From Parapedobacter deserti (lineage in GTDB: Bacteria; Bacteroidota; Bacteroidia; Sphingobacteriales; Sphingobacteriaceae): a DNA stretch of 64,000 nt. Below the pieces are notes generated by a model that was not told the DNA's origin, ran no database searches, and was given only the letters and a program-made list of their open reading frames with translations. The stretch covers positions 186,001 to 250,000 of the forward strand of contig NZ_JBHRTA010000030.1 of NCBI RefSeq assembly GCF_042646065.1, given 5' to 3'. Within the stretch, counting starts at the first letter, position 1. Each line of letters starts with the position of its first letter. Both the position numbers and the translations under genes were made by a program. This document shows, one piece after another, positions 51,527 through 59,579 of this stretch.

Positions 51527-53263
51527 ATGATTTCCTATCAAATTAAAGCAAATCCAACGGTCTACGACGCAATTGTTGTCGGTTCGGGGGCCGGGGGAGG
51601 GATGGCGGGATATGTGCTGGCCAACGCGGGACTAAGGGTGCTGATGCTGGAGGCCGGTCCTTTTTTTGATCCTGCCAAAGACGCAATGCAATTACGATGG
51701 CCGTGGGAATCCCCTCGTCGGGGTGCCGGTACCGTGCGTCCATTCGGTGATTTTGACGCAGCCTATGGAGGTTGGGAGCTTGATGGAGAGCCTTATACGC
51801 GTGCCGCGGGCACATCCTTTGAATGGTTCCGGGCGCGGATGCTGGGCGGGCGGACAAACCACTGGGGGCGCATTTCGCTGCGCATGGGCCCTGATGATTT
51901 CAAGCCGAAAGACGGTGTCACAGAAGCGTGGCCGATTACCTATGACGAGGTAAAGCCTTATTATGACCGTATTGACCGGATGATCGGGATCTACGGTACG
52001 GTTGAAGGATTGCCCAATGAGCCGGATGGCATCTTCCTGAAACCGCCTAAGCCGCGACTGAATGAACTGTATATCAAACGGGGTGCACGGAAAGCCGGTG
52101 TACCCGTGATCGCAGGCCGAGGATCTGTGCTTACTGAAGCGCTGCCTGGTGTGGAAGACCGTGGAACATGTTTCTACTGTGGGCAGTGCGGTAGAGCATG
52201 CCGTGTTTATGCAGACTTTTCATCGTCTTCTTGCCTGGTAATGCCGGCCATGAAAACGGGTAATCTGACGGTCATTGACAACGCCATGGTGCGTGAGGTG
52301 CTTACCGATGACGAGGGCCTGGCTACAGGGGTTTCATATGTTGATACACAGGATCTACAAGAACATACGGTAAGGGGAAAACTGATCGTGTTAGGTGCAA
52401 GTGCGTGTGAGAGTGCGCGACTGCTCCTTAACTCGAAGTCTGCGGTCCATCCCGGCGGACTTACCAATAGCAGTGGATTGGTGGGCCGTTATCTGCACGA
52501 TTCCACGGGCGCCAGCGCGGGCGGCTTCCTGCCGCAGTTGCTGGATAGGCCGCGGTATAATGAGGATGGCGTAGGTAGTGTGCACATTTATTCACCCTGG
52601 TGGCTCGACAACAGTAAACTCAGCTTCCCCCGGGGCTACCATATCGAGTATGGCGGCGGTCTGCATATGCCCTCATACGGTTTTCTGGACTGGGTAGCTC
52701 ACGTGAACAACCTGGTGCCGGCCAAAGATGGCCATCAACGTGAGCAGGGCGGCTATGGCATATCGTTGAAAGAAGACTACCGCCGTTTCTATGGAGCAAG
52801 TGTTGGAATGGCCGGCCGCGGCACGGCGCTTGCCCGCTATGACAATTACTGTGAAATCGATCCCATAGCGGTAGACAAGTATGGTATCCCGGTAATGCGT
52901 TTTCATTATAAGTGGGCCAACGAGGAGGTGGAGCAAGCCCGGCATATGCAAGAGACATTCAAGGAAATCCTCCACGAGATGGGAGCCGTCGCGGCTTCGC
53001 CGATGCCGGGCCCCGAGACCCTGTACGGACTGGAGGCTCCTGGCAAAATCATTCACGAAGGGGGGACAACGCGCATGGGCGACGATCCGAAGAAGTCGGT
53101 ACTGAACCGCTGGTGCCAGTCACATGACTGCCGCAACCTGTTTGTGGTGGATGCTGGGCCGTTTGTGCAGCAGGGCGACAAAAATCTTACGTGGACCATT
53201 CTCGCACTGTCAATGCGAGCGGCGGAATACATGCTAAAGCAGAGAAACAAACTGAATATATGA
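51527..53263 (+). CDS. GMC-family FAD-dependent oxidoreductase with CxxCxxCxxxC motif
   Basis: Large subunit of a periplasmic-type sugar or polyol dehydrogenase, 578 residues. The FAD-binding Rossmann motif (GSGAGGGMAGYVLANAGLRVLMLEAGP) and the GMC segments 'ARMLGGRTNHWGRISLRMGPDDF', 'HEGGTTRMGDDPKKSVLNRWCQSHDCRNLFVVDAGPFVQQGDKNLTWTILALSMRAAEYM' are present. A cysteine cluster C215-x2-C218-x2-C221-x3-C225 resembles an iron-sulfur binding motif. No signal peptide is visible, so export would rely on the Tat-signal partner encoded 13 bp downstream. Substrate unknown; gluconate or sugar dehydrogenation is typical. Confidence 0.92.
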   Translation: MISYQIKANPTVYDAIVVGSGAGGGMAGYVLANAGLRVLMLEAGPFFDPAKDAMQLRWPWESPRRGAGTVRPFGDFDAAYGGWELDGEPYTRAAGTSFEWFRARMLGGRTNHWGRISLRMGPDDFKPKDGVTEAWPITYDEVKPYYDRIDRMIGIYGTVEGLPNEPDGIFLKPPKPRLNELYIKRGARKAGVPVIAGRGSVLTEALPGVEDRGTCFYCGQCGRACRVYADFSSSSCLVMPAMKTGNLTVIDNAMVREVLTDDEGLATGVSYVDTQDLQEHTVRGKLIVLGASACESARLLLNSKSAVHPGGLTNSSGLVGRYLHDSTGASAGGFLPQLLDRPRYNEDGVGSVHIYSPWWLDNSKLSFPRGYHIEYGGGLHMPSYGFLDWVAHVNNLVPAKDGHQREQGGYGISLKEDYRRFYGASVGMAGRGTALARYDNYCEIDPIAVDKYGIPVMRFHYKWANEEVEQARHMQETFKEILHEMGAVAASPMPGPETLYGLEAPGKIIHEGGTTRMGDDPKKSVLNRWCQSHDCRNLFVVDAGPFVQQGDKNLTWTILALSMRAAEYMLKQRNKLNI

Positions 53264-53276
53264 AAAGGATAGCCCT

Positions 53277-53912
53277 ATGAACAGAAGAGAATCGTTAAAA
53301 GCCCTCGGGCTTGCGGCGGCAGGTGGAGCGCTATTGCTGGAATCGTGTGGGCCGGATAATGTTAAAACTTCAAAGCAAACGGACGCGGAGGTGGACAACA
53401 AGCTGCCCGGCGTTACCGACGTAGAACACCGCCGTAACCAACAACTTGCGGCAGATCAGTTTTTTACACCCCACGAACTGGCTACCATAGCGGCGCTGGC
53501 CGATATTATTATACCCGCTGACGGGGTTTCTGGCAGCGCCACCGATGCCGGTGTGCCGGATTTCATAGAGTTTATGGCGAAGGACATTCCGGTATACCAG
53601 ACGCCGATGCGGGGAGGATTGAAATGGCTGGATTTACAGAGCCAACGACGATACGGTGGTGTATTTACCGCATGCAACAAGGAGCAGCAGCTCGAATTGG
53701 TGGATGATGTCGCCTATCCGGCCAAGTCCAAGCCTGAGATGAAGCAAGGTGTAGCGTTCTTCAGCTTAATGCGTAACCTCACCGCGTCCGGATTTTTCAC
53801 CAGTGAGATCGGAGTCAAAGATATCGGATACGTAGGCAACCGCCCGGGAGTATGGGATGGTGTCCCGGAAAATGTACTCAAAGCCCACGGGTTTGCAGAT
53901 GGATGGGGCTAA
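53277..53912 (+). CDS. Gluconate 2-dehydrogenase subunit 3-family protein
   Basis: Small partner subunit (211 residues) that accompanies GMC dehydrogenases. The N-terminus combines a Tat-like signal (NRRESLKALGLAAAGGALLLESC) with a possible lipobox Cys, so it may be exported folded and then lipid-anchored, carrying the GMC subunit with it. The domain has the characteristic 'FFTPHELATIAALADIIIPADGVSGSATDAGVPDFIEFM' and 'PGVWDG' parts. It is 13 bp after the GMC gene. The stop interlocks with that of the Cys-rich gene on the other strand. Confidence 0.92.
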   Translation: MNRRESLKALGLAAAGGALLLESCGPDNVKTSKQTDAEVDNKLPGVTDVEHRRNQQLAADQFFTPHELATIAALADIIIPADGVSGSATDAGVPDFIEFMAKDIPVYQTPMRGGLKWLDLQSQRRYGGVFTACNKEQQLELVDDVAYPAKSKPEMKQGVAFFSLMRNLTASGFFTSEIGVKDIGYVGNRPGVWDGVPENVLKAHGFADGWG

Positions 53913-54253
53913 GCCGCCATCTTTCTGCAAACAGCCGCACATTGCCGACACGCCGCTGCACACGCTGCGCAGTGTTCGTGATCGTGTTTTTCACATTCCT
54001 CCGCACAGTCGTCACAGATTTTGGCGCACAGACCGCATATTTCGGTCACGTATCCTTCATGGCCAGTCGTACTGGATTTCGCCATGAAGGAAGCGGCCGT
54101 TCGACAGATTTCTGCACAGAACCGGTCCAAATGTATACAGGCTGCCATCGCTTTTACATGATCTTCCCGCAAGCAGGATGTCGCACAATGGTCGCATGCA
54201 TCTGCACATTGATAACACAGTGCTATGCATTCCCTGAATTTCTCTTCTACCAT
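53909..54253 (-). CDS. Cys-rich four-helix-bundle copper-binding protein (DUF326/Csp-like)
   Basis: A 114-residue cytosolic protein with 19 cysteines, mostly in CxxxC or CxxC spacing along helices (C9, C13, C16, C20, C23, C27, then 39, 46, 50, then 73-109 at similar intervals). This is the pattern of the DUF326 family, which includes copper storage proteins that hold Cu(I) in the core of a four-helix bundle. No signal peptide is seen. It faces the GMC dehydrogenase operon, its stop overlapping by four bases; whether copper supply relates to that enzyme is unknown. Confidence 0.9.
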   Translation of the reverse strand: MVEEKFRECIALCYQCADACDHCATSCLREDHVKAMAACIHLDRFCAEICRTAASFMAKSSTTGHEGYVTEICGLCAKICDDCAEECEKHDHEHCAACAAACRQCAAVCRKMAA

Positions 54254-54340
54254 GATTTACTGAATTTGTAGGGTTAAAAGCATATACTTACCTATGCTAA
54301 CAGCCACCGTGACCATTTGTTTATTACGATGTCATTCCGC

Positions 54341-54859
54341 TCAGAAAAGCAATGGAAGGTCCAGCAGGGAGATGTTATTTCCTATTCGGTTGATTTGAAT
54401 CCGCATGAATGTCTGCCCGCTGCTTTCCACGCGACCTAAAGTGAATTCATACCGTTTTTCTCCTTCAAAAGACCAGCGGTATCCCTGCCATTTGTTGTCG
54501 AACCTATCGTTAATAATCACTTTTTTTACGCCAACATAATTTAACTCGGCTTCACCGATGATGACAACGTTTTGTTTAAGGTTTATTTGAACCTTATCCA
54601 GCATATTTGTCGGTAAGGAGTGGCCATCGTAAGTATGAAACCATATATGCTGGCCATCACTGCCTATTGAAAAGCTCAATCTGCCGAAAGCTCGCATCCC
54701 GTATGAGCCTTTTATATCCAGAATAACCGCTAGAATATCACCTTCGGGAAGCATGGCTGCGATGTCCTGCTGTATCCAGTCAGTCGGCTGCCTGTCTGTT
54801 TTGGCAAAGGCACAGATGGCTATACAAAGCAAGATACCATATAAAATTGGTTGTTTCAT
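54341..54859 (-). CDS. Secreted protein of unknown function
   Basis: A 172-residue protein with a signal peptide (ILYGILLCIAICAFA) and a beta-rich mature part ('GDILAVILDIKGSYGMRAFGRLSFSIGSDGQHIWFHTYDG', 'KVQINLKQNVVIIGEAELNYVGVKKVIINDRFDNKWQGYRWSFEGEKRYEFTLGRV'). I do not recognise a family. Composition and codon use look like the neighbours, so I regard it as a real periplasmic or outer membrane-associated protein. It is on the same strand as the Cys-rich gene, 87 bp upstream of it. Confidence 0.75.
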   Translation of the reverse strand: MKQPILYGILLCIAICAFAKTDRQPTDWIQQDIAAMLPEGDILAVILDIKGSYGMRAFGRLSFSIGSDGQHIWFHTYDGHSLPTNMLDKVQINLKQNVVIIGEAELNYVGVKKVIINDRFDNKWQGYRWSFEGEKRYEFTLGRVESSGQTFMRIQINRIGNNISLLDLPLLF

Positions 54860-54948
54860 TGCGTGTGTGTCTGGTTTCCAAAGCGCAAGGCAAAACTAAC
54901 CAGTATCCATAAATATCTGTAACTTTAGCGTCAAAATCAAAAGAAGTA

Positions 54949-56193
54949 ATGACTTACACCCCGAAGTCCATTGTTCTCTTGGGATGCTTTGACACCAAAG
55001 CAGCAGATTTTGCATTTCTGCGCGAGTGTATTTTAGCCCACGGTGAGACCGTGATTACGATCAACACAGGTATATACACCGGTACAGCAGTAGGTTTCCC
55101 AGTTGATTTCGATGCCAATGAGGTGGCCTTGGCTGGTGGGCATACGCTCAGTAGTTTAAGGGAACGTGCAGACCGTGGGCACGCTGTCGATGTGATGGGG
55201 CGCGGCGCGGCTGGTATCCTTACCCGGTTGTGTGAGGCTGGCAAGCTGAAGGCAGTCATTGGCATGGGGGGCGGAGGAGGTACTTACATGGCGATTGCAG
55301 CGATGCAGGCGGTGCCGCTGGGCATCCCCAAAATTTGCCTTAGCACGGTAGCTTCCAAAGACCTTTCCCGGCAGATCGGCAGCAAGGACATCACAATGAT
55401 GCCATCGGTTGTCGATGTGGCGGGATTGAACAGCATCAGCCGGATGTTAATCCGGCAGGCTGCGGCTGCCATATGTGGCATGGCCAATGCGGGGGCAACT
55501 GCAGAGGAAGCAGCCCAAGCCCCGGCAGGCCGCATTGCTGTCACCATGTTTGGTAATACCACCGCCTGTGTAACAGCGTGTGCCGATTTGCTCAAATGCA
55601 GAGGTTACGAAGTGTTTGTTTTCCACGCTAATGGAGTGGGTGGGCAAACCATGGAGTCGTTGATCCGCGAAGGATGTTTTGACGGCGTGTTGGATCTGAC
55701 CACTACTGAATTAGCTGATGAGCTTTGCGGCGGCATATGTAGCGCGGGGCCGCACCGACTTGAGGCCGCGGCGGAATGCGGCATTCCCCAAGTGGTCGCC
55801 CCAGGATGCTTAGATATGGTAAATTTTGCACACCCGGACACGGTTCCTGAACGATACCGTCATCGATTATTGTACAGCTGGGCACCCGACGTAACGCTGA
55901 TGCGTACCGATGAGGCAGAAAATCGTCAATTGGGAAAACTGCTCACCCGCAAGCTGAGCGTTTCCCAAGCGCCTGTGGCTATTTTGCTGCCTATGAACGG
56001 GGTGTCCCAGATCGATGCGGATGGCGGTTTTTTTTTCCGTCCGCAGGTCAATCAGCTGTTGTTCCAAACAATAAAAGAGACCGCAACCGGGCCGGTCGAA
56101 GTTAGTGAAATCACAGCGCATATCAACGACAGCATCTTTGCTCGCCATGCCGTAGCCGTGTTGCAGCGCTTAATGGGACACCAGCATGACTGA
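54949..56193 (+). CDS. Tm-1-like ATP-binding domain protein (UPF0261)
   Basis: A 414-residue protein of the UPF0261/Tm-1 N-terminal family, named after the tomato virus-resistance protein. Typical text is 'IVLLGCFDTKAADFAFLRECILAHGETVITINTGI', the Gly-rich 'KAVIGMGGGGGTYMAIAAMQAVPLGIPKICLSTVASKD', 'VTMFGNTTACVTACADLLKCRGYEVFVFHANGVGGQTMESLIREG' and 'GVSQIDADGGFFFRPQ'. The biochemical function is unknown; a nucleotide-binding fold is reported for Tm-1. It is 64 bp upstream of its usual partner, a TIM-barrel PEP hydrolase-like protein, and both likely share one transcript. Confidence 0.93.
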   Translation: MTYTPKSIVLLGCFDTKAADFAFLRECILAHGETVITINTGIYTGTAVGFPVDFDANEVALAGGHTLSSLRERADRGHAVDVMGRGAAGILTRLCEAGKLKAVIGMGGGGGTYMAIAAMQAVPLGIPKICLSTVASKDLSRQIGSKDITMMPSVVDVAGLNSISRMLIRQAAAAICGMANAGATAEEAAQAPAGRIAVTMFGNTTACVTACADLLKCRGYEVFVFHANGVGGQTMESLIREGCFDGVLDLTTTELADELCGGICSAGPHRLEAAAECGIPQVVAPGCLDMVNFAHPDTVPERYRHRLLYSWAPDVTLMRTDEAENRQLGKLLTRKLSVSQAPVAILLPMNGVSQIDADGGFFFRPQVNQLLFQTIKETATGPVEVSEITAHINDSIFARHAVAVLQRLMGHQHD

Positions 56194-56257
56194 AAGACAA
56201 TTTGCGTATGTTGCCAAACTTGCCGACCTTCGCATGGCAAACAACAACGATTGACAT

Positions 56258-57118
56258 ATGCCAAATCCATGGACAGGGGTGGGCAATCCCTACACCAAGC
56301 AGGAAGTGAGGGAACGCCTGCAGCAGACATTAGCAGAAAACAAAGCCATCATTGCCGCCGGAGCAGGTACAGGTATCAGCGCTAAATTTATTGAGCGGGG
56401 CGGTGCTGACCTGATCATTATCTACAACTCTGGGCGTTTCCGCATGGCCGGACATGGCTCTACCGCAGGGATGATGGCGTACGGAGATGCCAACGCGGAA
56501 GCGCTGGAAATCGGTGAATTTGAAGTGCTGCCGGTGGTAAAGGAGGTTCCCGTAATATGCGGTGTGCATGGCTCCGATCCACGGCGCCGGATGTGGCACC
56601 ACCTGCTGAAGGTAAAAGACATGGGTTTTTCGGGCGTAAACAATTTCCCTACCCATTCCATTGTAGATGGGCACTTCCGCCAGGTGCTGGAAGAAACCGG
56701 AATGGGTTTTGCAAAGGAAGTGGAAATGATTCGCCTTGCCACCAAAATGGATTTGTTTTCCATTGTTTATGTTGCCACAGCGGAGGAAGCCAAGCAAATG
56801 GCTGATGCCGGTGCGGATGCAATCATTTCCCATGTGGGCACTACAGTAGGCGGATCCATCGGTGTGGTTAATGCTACCCGAAGCATGGATTTTGCCATTA
56901 CCCGGACGCAGGAAATAATTGAAGCGGGCCGGTCTGTTAATCCCGATGTTTTTTTTCTTGCTCATGGAGGCCCAGTCAATACGCCAGAAGATGTACGGCA
57001 GATGCTCGATCAGACCGACGTCCAAGGATTTGTAGGCGCTTCTTCACTTGAACGCATGGGCGTTGAGGAGTCGCTGACGGAATTGACCCGTTCCTTTAAG
57101 GCTTTGACCTTGAAATAG
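56258..57118 (+). CDS. PEP hydrolase-like TIM-barrel protein, Tm-1 C-terminal family
   Basis: A 286-residue TIM-barrel protein related to the phosphoenolpyruvate mutase/hydrolase-like family and to the C-terminal domain of Tm-1. Visible strands are 'AIIAAGAGTGISAKFIERGGADLIIIYNSGRFRMAGHGSTAGMMAYGDANA', 'VPVICGVHGSDP', 'GFSGVNNFPTHSIVDG' and 'GADAIISHVGTTVGGSIGV'. Fungi and plants often carry it fused to the UPF0261 domain, so the two act as one unit. The reaction is not known. The 150 bp after it contain no gene I can support. Confidence 0.92.
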   Translation: MPNPWTGVGNPYTKQEVRERLQQTLAENKAIIAAGAGTGISAKFIERGGADLIIIYNSGRFRMAGHGSTAGMMAYGDANAEALEIGEFEVLPVVKEVPVICGVHGSDPRRRMWHHLLKVKDMGFSGVNNFPTHSIVDGHFRQVLEETGMGFAKEVEMIRLATKMDLFSIVYVATAEEAKQMADAGADAIISHVGTTVGGSIGVVNATRSMDFAITRTQEIIEAGRSVNPDVFFLAHGGPVNTPEDVRQMLDQTDVQGFVGASSLERMGVEESLTELTRSFKALTLK

Positions 57119-57268
57119 GGAAAGCCAGCTGGTGTCCGGCTTGTACACCTACAGCACGGCCGATCCCGGTGAAGATGACGGTTAAAAACAGGTATCTTAA
57201 TACATTTTCCATAAAATTATAAATTCTAAAAATATTAGCATTAAATTTGTTGTCCAATCTCTGAAGAT

Positions 57269-58012
57269 ATGGCAACAATGTTGGAAAACAAAAGTGCGGT
57301 AGTGAATCGGTTGAAGCAGGATATCCTGCGTTTGCAGGGCTTTGCACCATCGGAAAATCCTACAGGCAAAATCGGGCTGGGGCCTATAGAAAGCGTGTTT
57401 CCAAATGGCGTCTTTCCGGCCTGGGGTATTCATGAGTTCATCAGCACAAGTCCCGAACAGGAAGCCGCAGCCAGTGGTTTCATCGGGGGGATACTGGCCC
57501 GCCTGATGGAAGGCGGCAAGGTTTGCTTGTGGATTAGCAACTCCAAAGTGTTATTTCCACCTGCCATCCGGGCCTTCGGTGTGGAACCGGACCGTATCGT
57601 TTTTGTAGACATGGCGCGGCAACGGGATGTCCTTTGGGCTATGGAGGAGGGGCTCAAGTGCCCGGGGCTTGCTGCGGTTGTTGCTGAGGTGCGTGAACTG
57701 GAGTTCGTGCAATCTCGGCGCTTGCAACTAGCGGTTGAAAAAAGCAGAATAATGGGGTTTGTACTGCGCAGCAATCCCCGCAAGATTGGAGCGACGGCTA
57801 GCGTTGCCCGCTGGCAGATCAGGCATCTAGCAAGTGCGCTGGAAGAGGGATTGCCGGGTGTGGGATTTCCGCGGTGGGAAGTTGAGCTTATGAAGGTGCG
57901 CAATGGTCATCCGGGATACTGGAAGATAGAATGGTCATCCGGGAATTTCATACCCGTTGATCTGCCAATGCAACCCGGTGTTCTATCGCTATATGACAGG
58001 AAATCGGGGTGA
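57269..58012 (+). CDS. imuA: ImuA-like SOS mutagenesis accessory protein
   Basis: A 247-residue RecA-related protein of the ImuA family, an accessory for translesion synthesis. It has 'GLGPIESVFPNGVFPAWGIHEFISTSPEQEAAASGFIGGILARLMEGGKVCLWISNSKVLFPPAIRAFGVEPDRIVFVDMARQRDVLWAMEEGLKCPGLAAVVAEV', lacking the intact Walker A of RecA (the Gly/Lys/Thr loop is replaced by 'STSPEQEAAAS'). It is immediately upstream of imuB (one base apart). A TAAATTTG box at 57242-57249 lies 20 bases before the ATG. Confidence 0.88.
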   Translation: MATMLENKSAVVNRLKQDILRLQGFAPSENPTGKIGLGPIESVFPNGVFPAWGIHEFISTSPEQEAAASGFIGGILARLMEGGKVCLWISNSKVLFPPAIRAFGVEPDRIVFVDMARQRDVLWAMEEGLKCPGLAAVVAEVRELEFVQSRRLQLAVEKSRIMGFVLRSNPRKIGATASVARWQIRHLASALEEGLPGVGFPRWEVELMKVRNGHPGYWKIEWSSGNFIPVDLPMQPGVLSLYDRKSG

Positions 58013-58013
58013 C

Positions 58014-59510
58014 ATGAAAAAAAGGTTTGCTTCTCTGTGGTTTCGACACCTTACGGCAGATCGGTTGGCGCTTCAACAACCCGAACTGCACGGCGTACCG
58101 TTTGTGCTGGCAGCGCCCATGCATGGACGCATGGTCATCACGGCGGTAAACACTTTGGCCGAGGAGCAGGGTGTAGCCCCTGGAATGGTTGTTGCTGATG
58201 CAAAGGCCTTTCTGCCCACCTTGAAAGTTATAGAAGATCAACCTCAACTGGCGGGAAAGCTGCTCAGAGCGATCGGTTTTTGGTGTATACGTTATACCCC
58301 TTGCGTGGCGGTAGACCCACCCGATGGCCTGATCTTGGATATCAGTGGCTGTGCCCACTTGTGGGGTGGCGAGCGGGCGTATTTGAAAGAGGTCGTTACT
58401 CACCTGAGGCGGAGAGGATACGACACGCAGATGGCTATTGCAGGCACCATTGGCACTGCTTGGGCAGTAGCCCGTTTCGGCAAGGCAACTCCCATAGTGG
58501 AAACGGGGAATGAAAGAGAGGCGCTGATGCACCTTCCACCTTCCGCGCTGCGGCTTGGGCCGGAAACCGTAGAACGGCTGTATAAGTTGGGATTGAACAC
58601 CGTGGGCGGTTTCATTGGGATGCCACATGCCGCATTGCGGAAGCGCTTTGGTGAGCACCTACTGTCAAAGTTACGGCAGGCACTGGGAGAGGAAGAGGAA
58701 CACTTATCTCCCCTGCGGCCTGTGCCCCCATATGAAGAACGGCAGCCCAGCTTAGAACCCATTCGGACAGCGACAGGTATTGAGGTTGCTATAGGTAAGC
58801 TGCTGGAAGCGCTCTGTAAACGGATGGCCGGAGAAGGAAAAGGCCTGCGTAAAGCGATCCTGACCTGCTATCGTGTGGATGGAAAAATCGTCAAAGTGGC
58901 TATTGGTACCGGTAGGCCAACCGCCAACACGTCACACCTTCTCCGGTTGTTCGGGTTGAAGGTGCCAGAGATCGAACCTGCACTGGGCATCGAATTGTTT
59001 GTATTGAAAGCCTGTAAGGTGGAGGATGTGGATACCATGCAAGAAACTTTATGGAAGAAAGCAGAAGGGTTGGGAAATACAGCATTGGTTGAACTGCTGG
59101 ACCGACTGGAAAGCAGAGAGGGTACCTGTAACATCCGCCGCTACCTTCCTGATGAGCATTACTGGCCTGAGCGATCCATTAAGATCGCCTCGTCCATCGG
59201 GGAAAAGGCCACGGCCTCTTGGCCCGAATGCCGACCGCGCCCTATACGGTTGCTTGACAAGCCGGAGCCGCTGGAGGTAACGGCTCCAATACCGGATTAT
59301 CCACCCATGCTATTCCGCTACAAGGGTGAGACGCATGTGATCAGGAAGGCCGACGGGCCTGAACGCATCGAGCGTGAGTGGTGGTTGGAACCTGGCGACC
59401 ACAGAGACTATTACCAGGTGGAAGATGACGAAGGGCAACGGTATTGGCTGTTCAGGTCGGGACATTACAGCGATCGCAACCAATGGTATATTCATGGTTT
59501 TTTTGCTTGA
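58014..59510 (+). CDS. imuB: ImuB, Y-family DNA polymerase-like mutasome subunit
   Basis: A 498-residue Y-family homologue that scaffolds error-prone repair with ImuA and DnaE2. The fold is recognisable ('SLWFRHLTADRLALQQPELHGVPFVLAAPMHGRMVITAVNTLAEEQGVAPGMVVADAKAF', then 'PPDGLILDISGCAHLWGGERAYLKEVVTHLRRRGYDTQMAIAGTIGTAWAVARFG'). Carboxylates needed for polymerisation are replaced: the first Asp motif reads LWFRHL and the SIDE-type motif reads DISG, as in other ImuB proteins. The C-terminus ends in the typical 'YWLFRSGHYSDRNQWYIHGFFA'. No dnaE2 follows; the next gene is on the other strand. Confidence 0.93.
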   Translation: MKKRFASLWFRHLTADRLALQQPELHGVPFVLAAPMHGRMVITAVNTLAEEQGVAPGMVVADAKAFLPTLKVIEDQPQLAGKLLRAIGFWCIRYTPCVAVDPPDGLILDISGCAHLWGGERAYLKEVVTHLRRRGYDTQMAIAGTIGTAWAVARFGKATPIVETGNEREALMHLPPSALRLGPETVERLYKLGLNTVGGFIGMPHAALRKRFGEHLLSKLRQALGEEEEHLSPLRPVPPYEERQPSLEPIRTATGIEVAIGKLLEALCKRMAGEGKGLRKAILTCYRVDGKIVKVAIGTGRPTANTSHLLRLFGLKVPEIEPALGIELFVLKACKVEDVDTMQETLWKKAEGLGNTALVELLDRLESREGTCNIRRYLPDEHYWPERSIKIASSIGEKATASWPECRPRPIRLLDKPEPLEVTAPIPDYPPMLFRYKGETHVIRKADGPERIEREWWLEPGDHRDYYQVEDDEGQRYWLFRSGHYSDRNQWYIHGFFA

Positions 59511-59579
59511 TCAAAAAGGTGCCGCATTGCCGAGAGGAGAGATTAGGGCGGTACTGTGGAAGGGATGCCCAGAGCCTGT

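Noticed and set aside
57096..57212. A 38-residue hydrophobic ORF on the minus strand after the TIM-barrel gene
   Set aside because: It overlaps the end of the upstream coding region, has a low-quality tail, and there is no promoter or conservation evidence visible.
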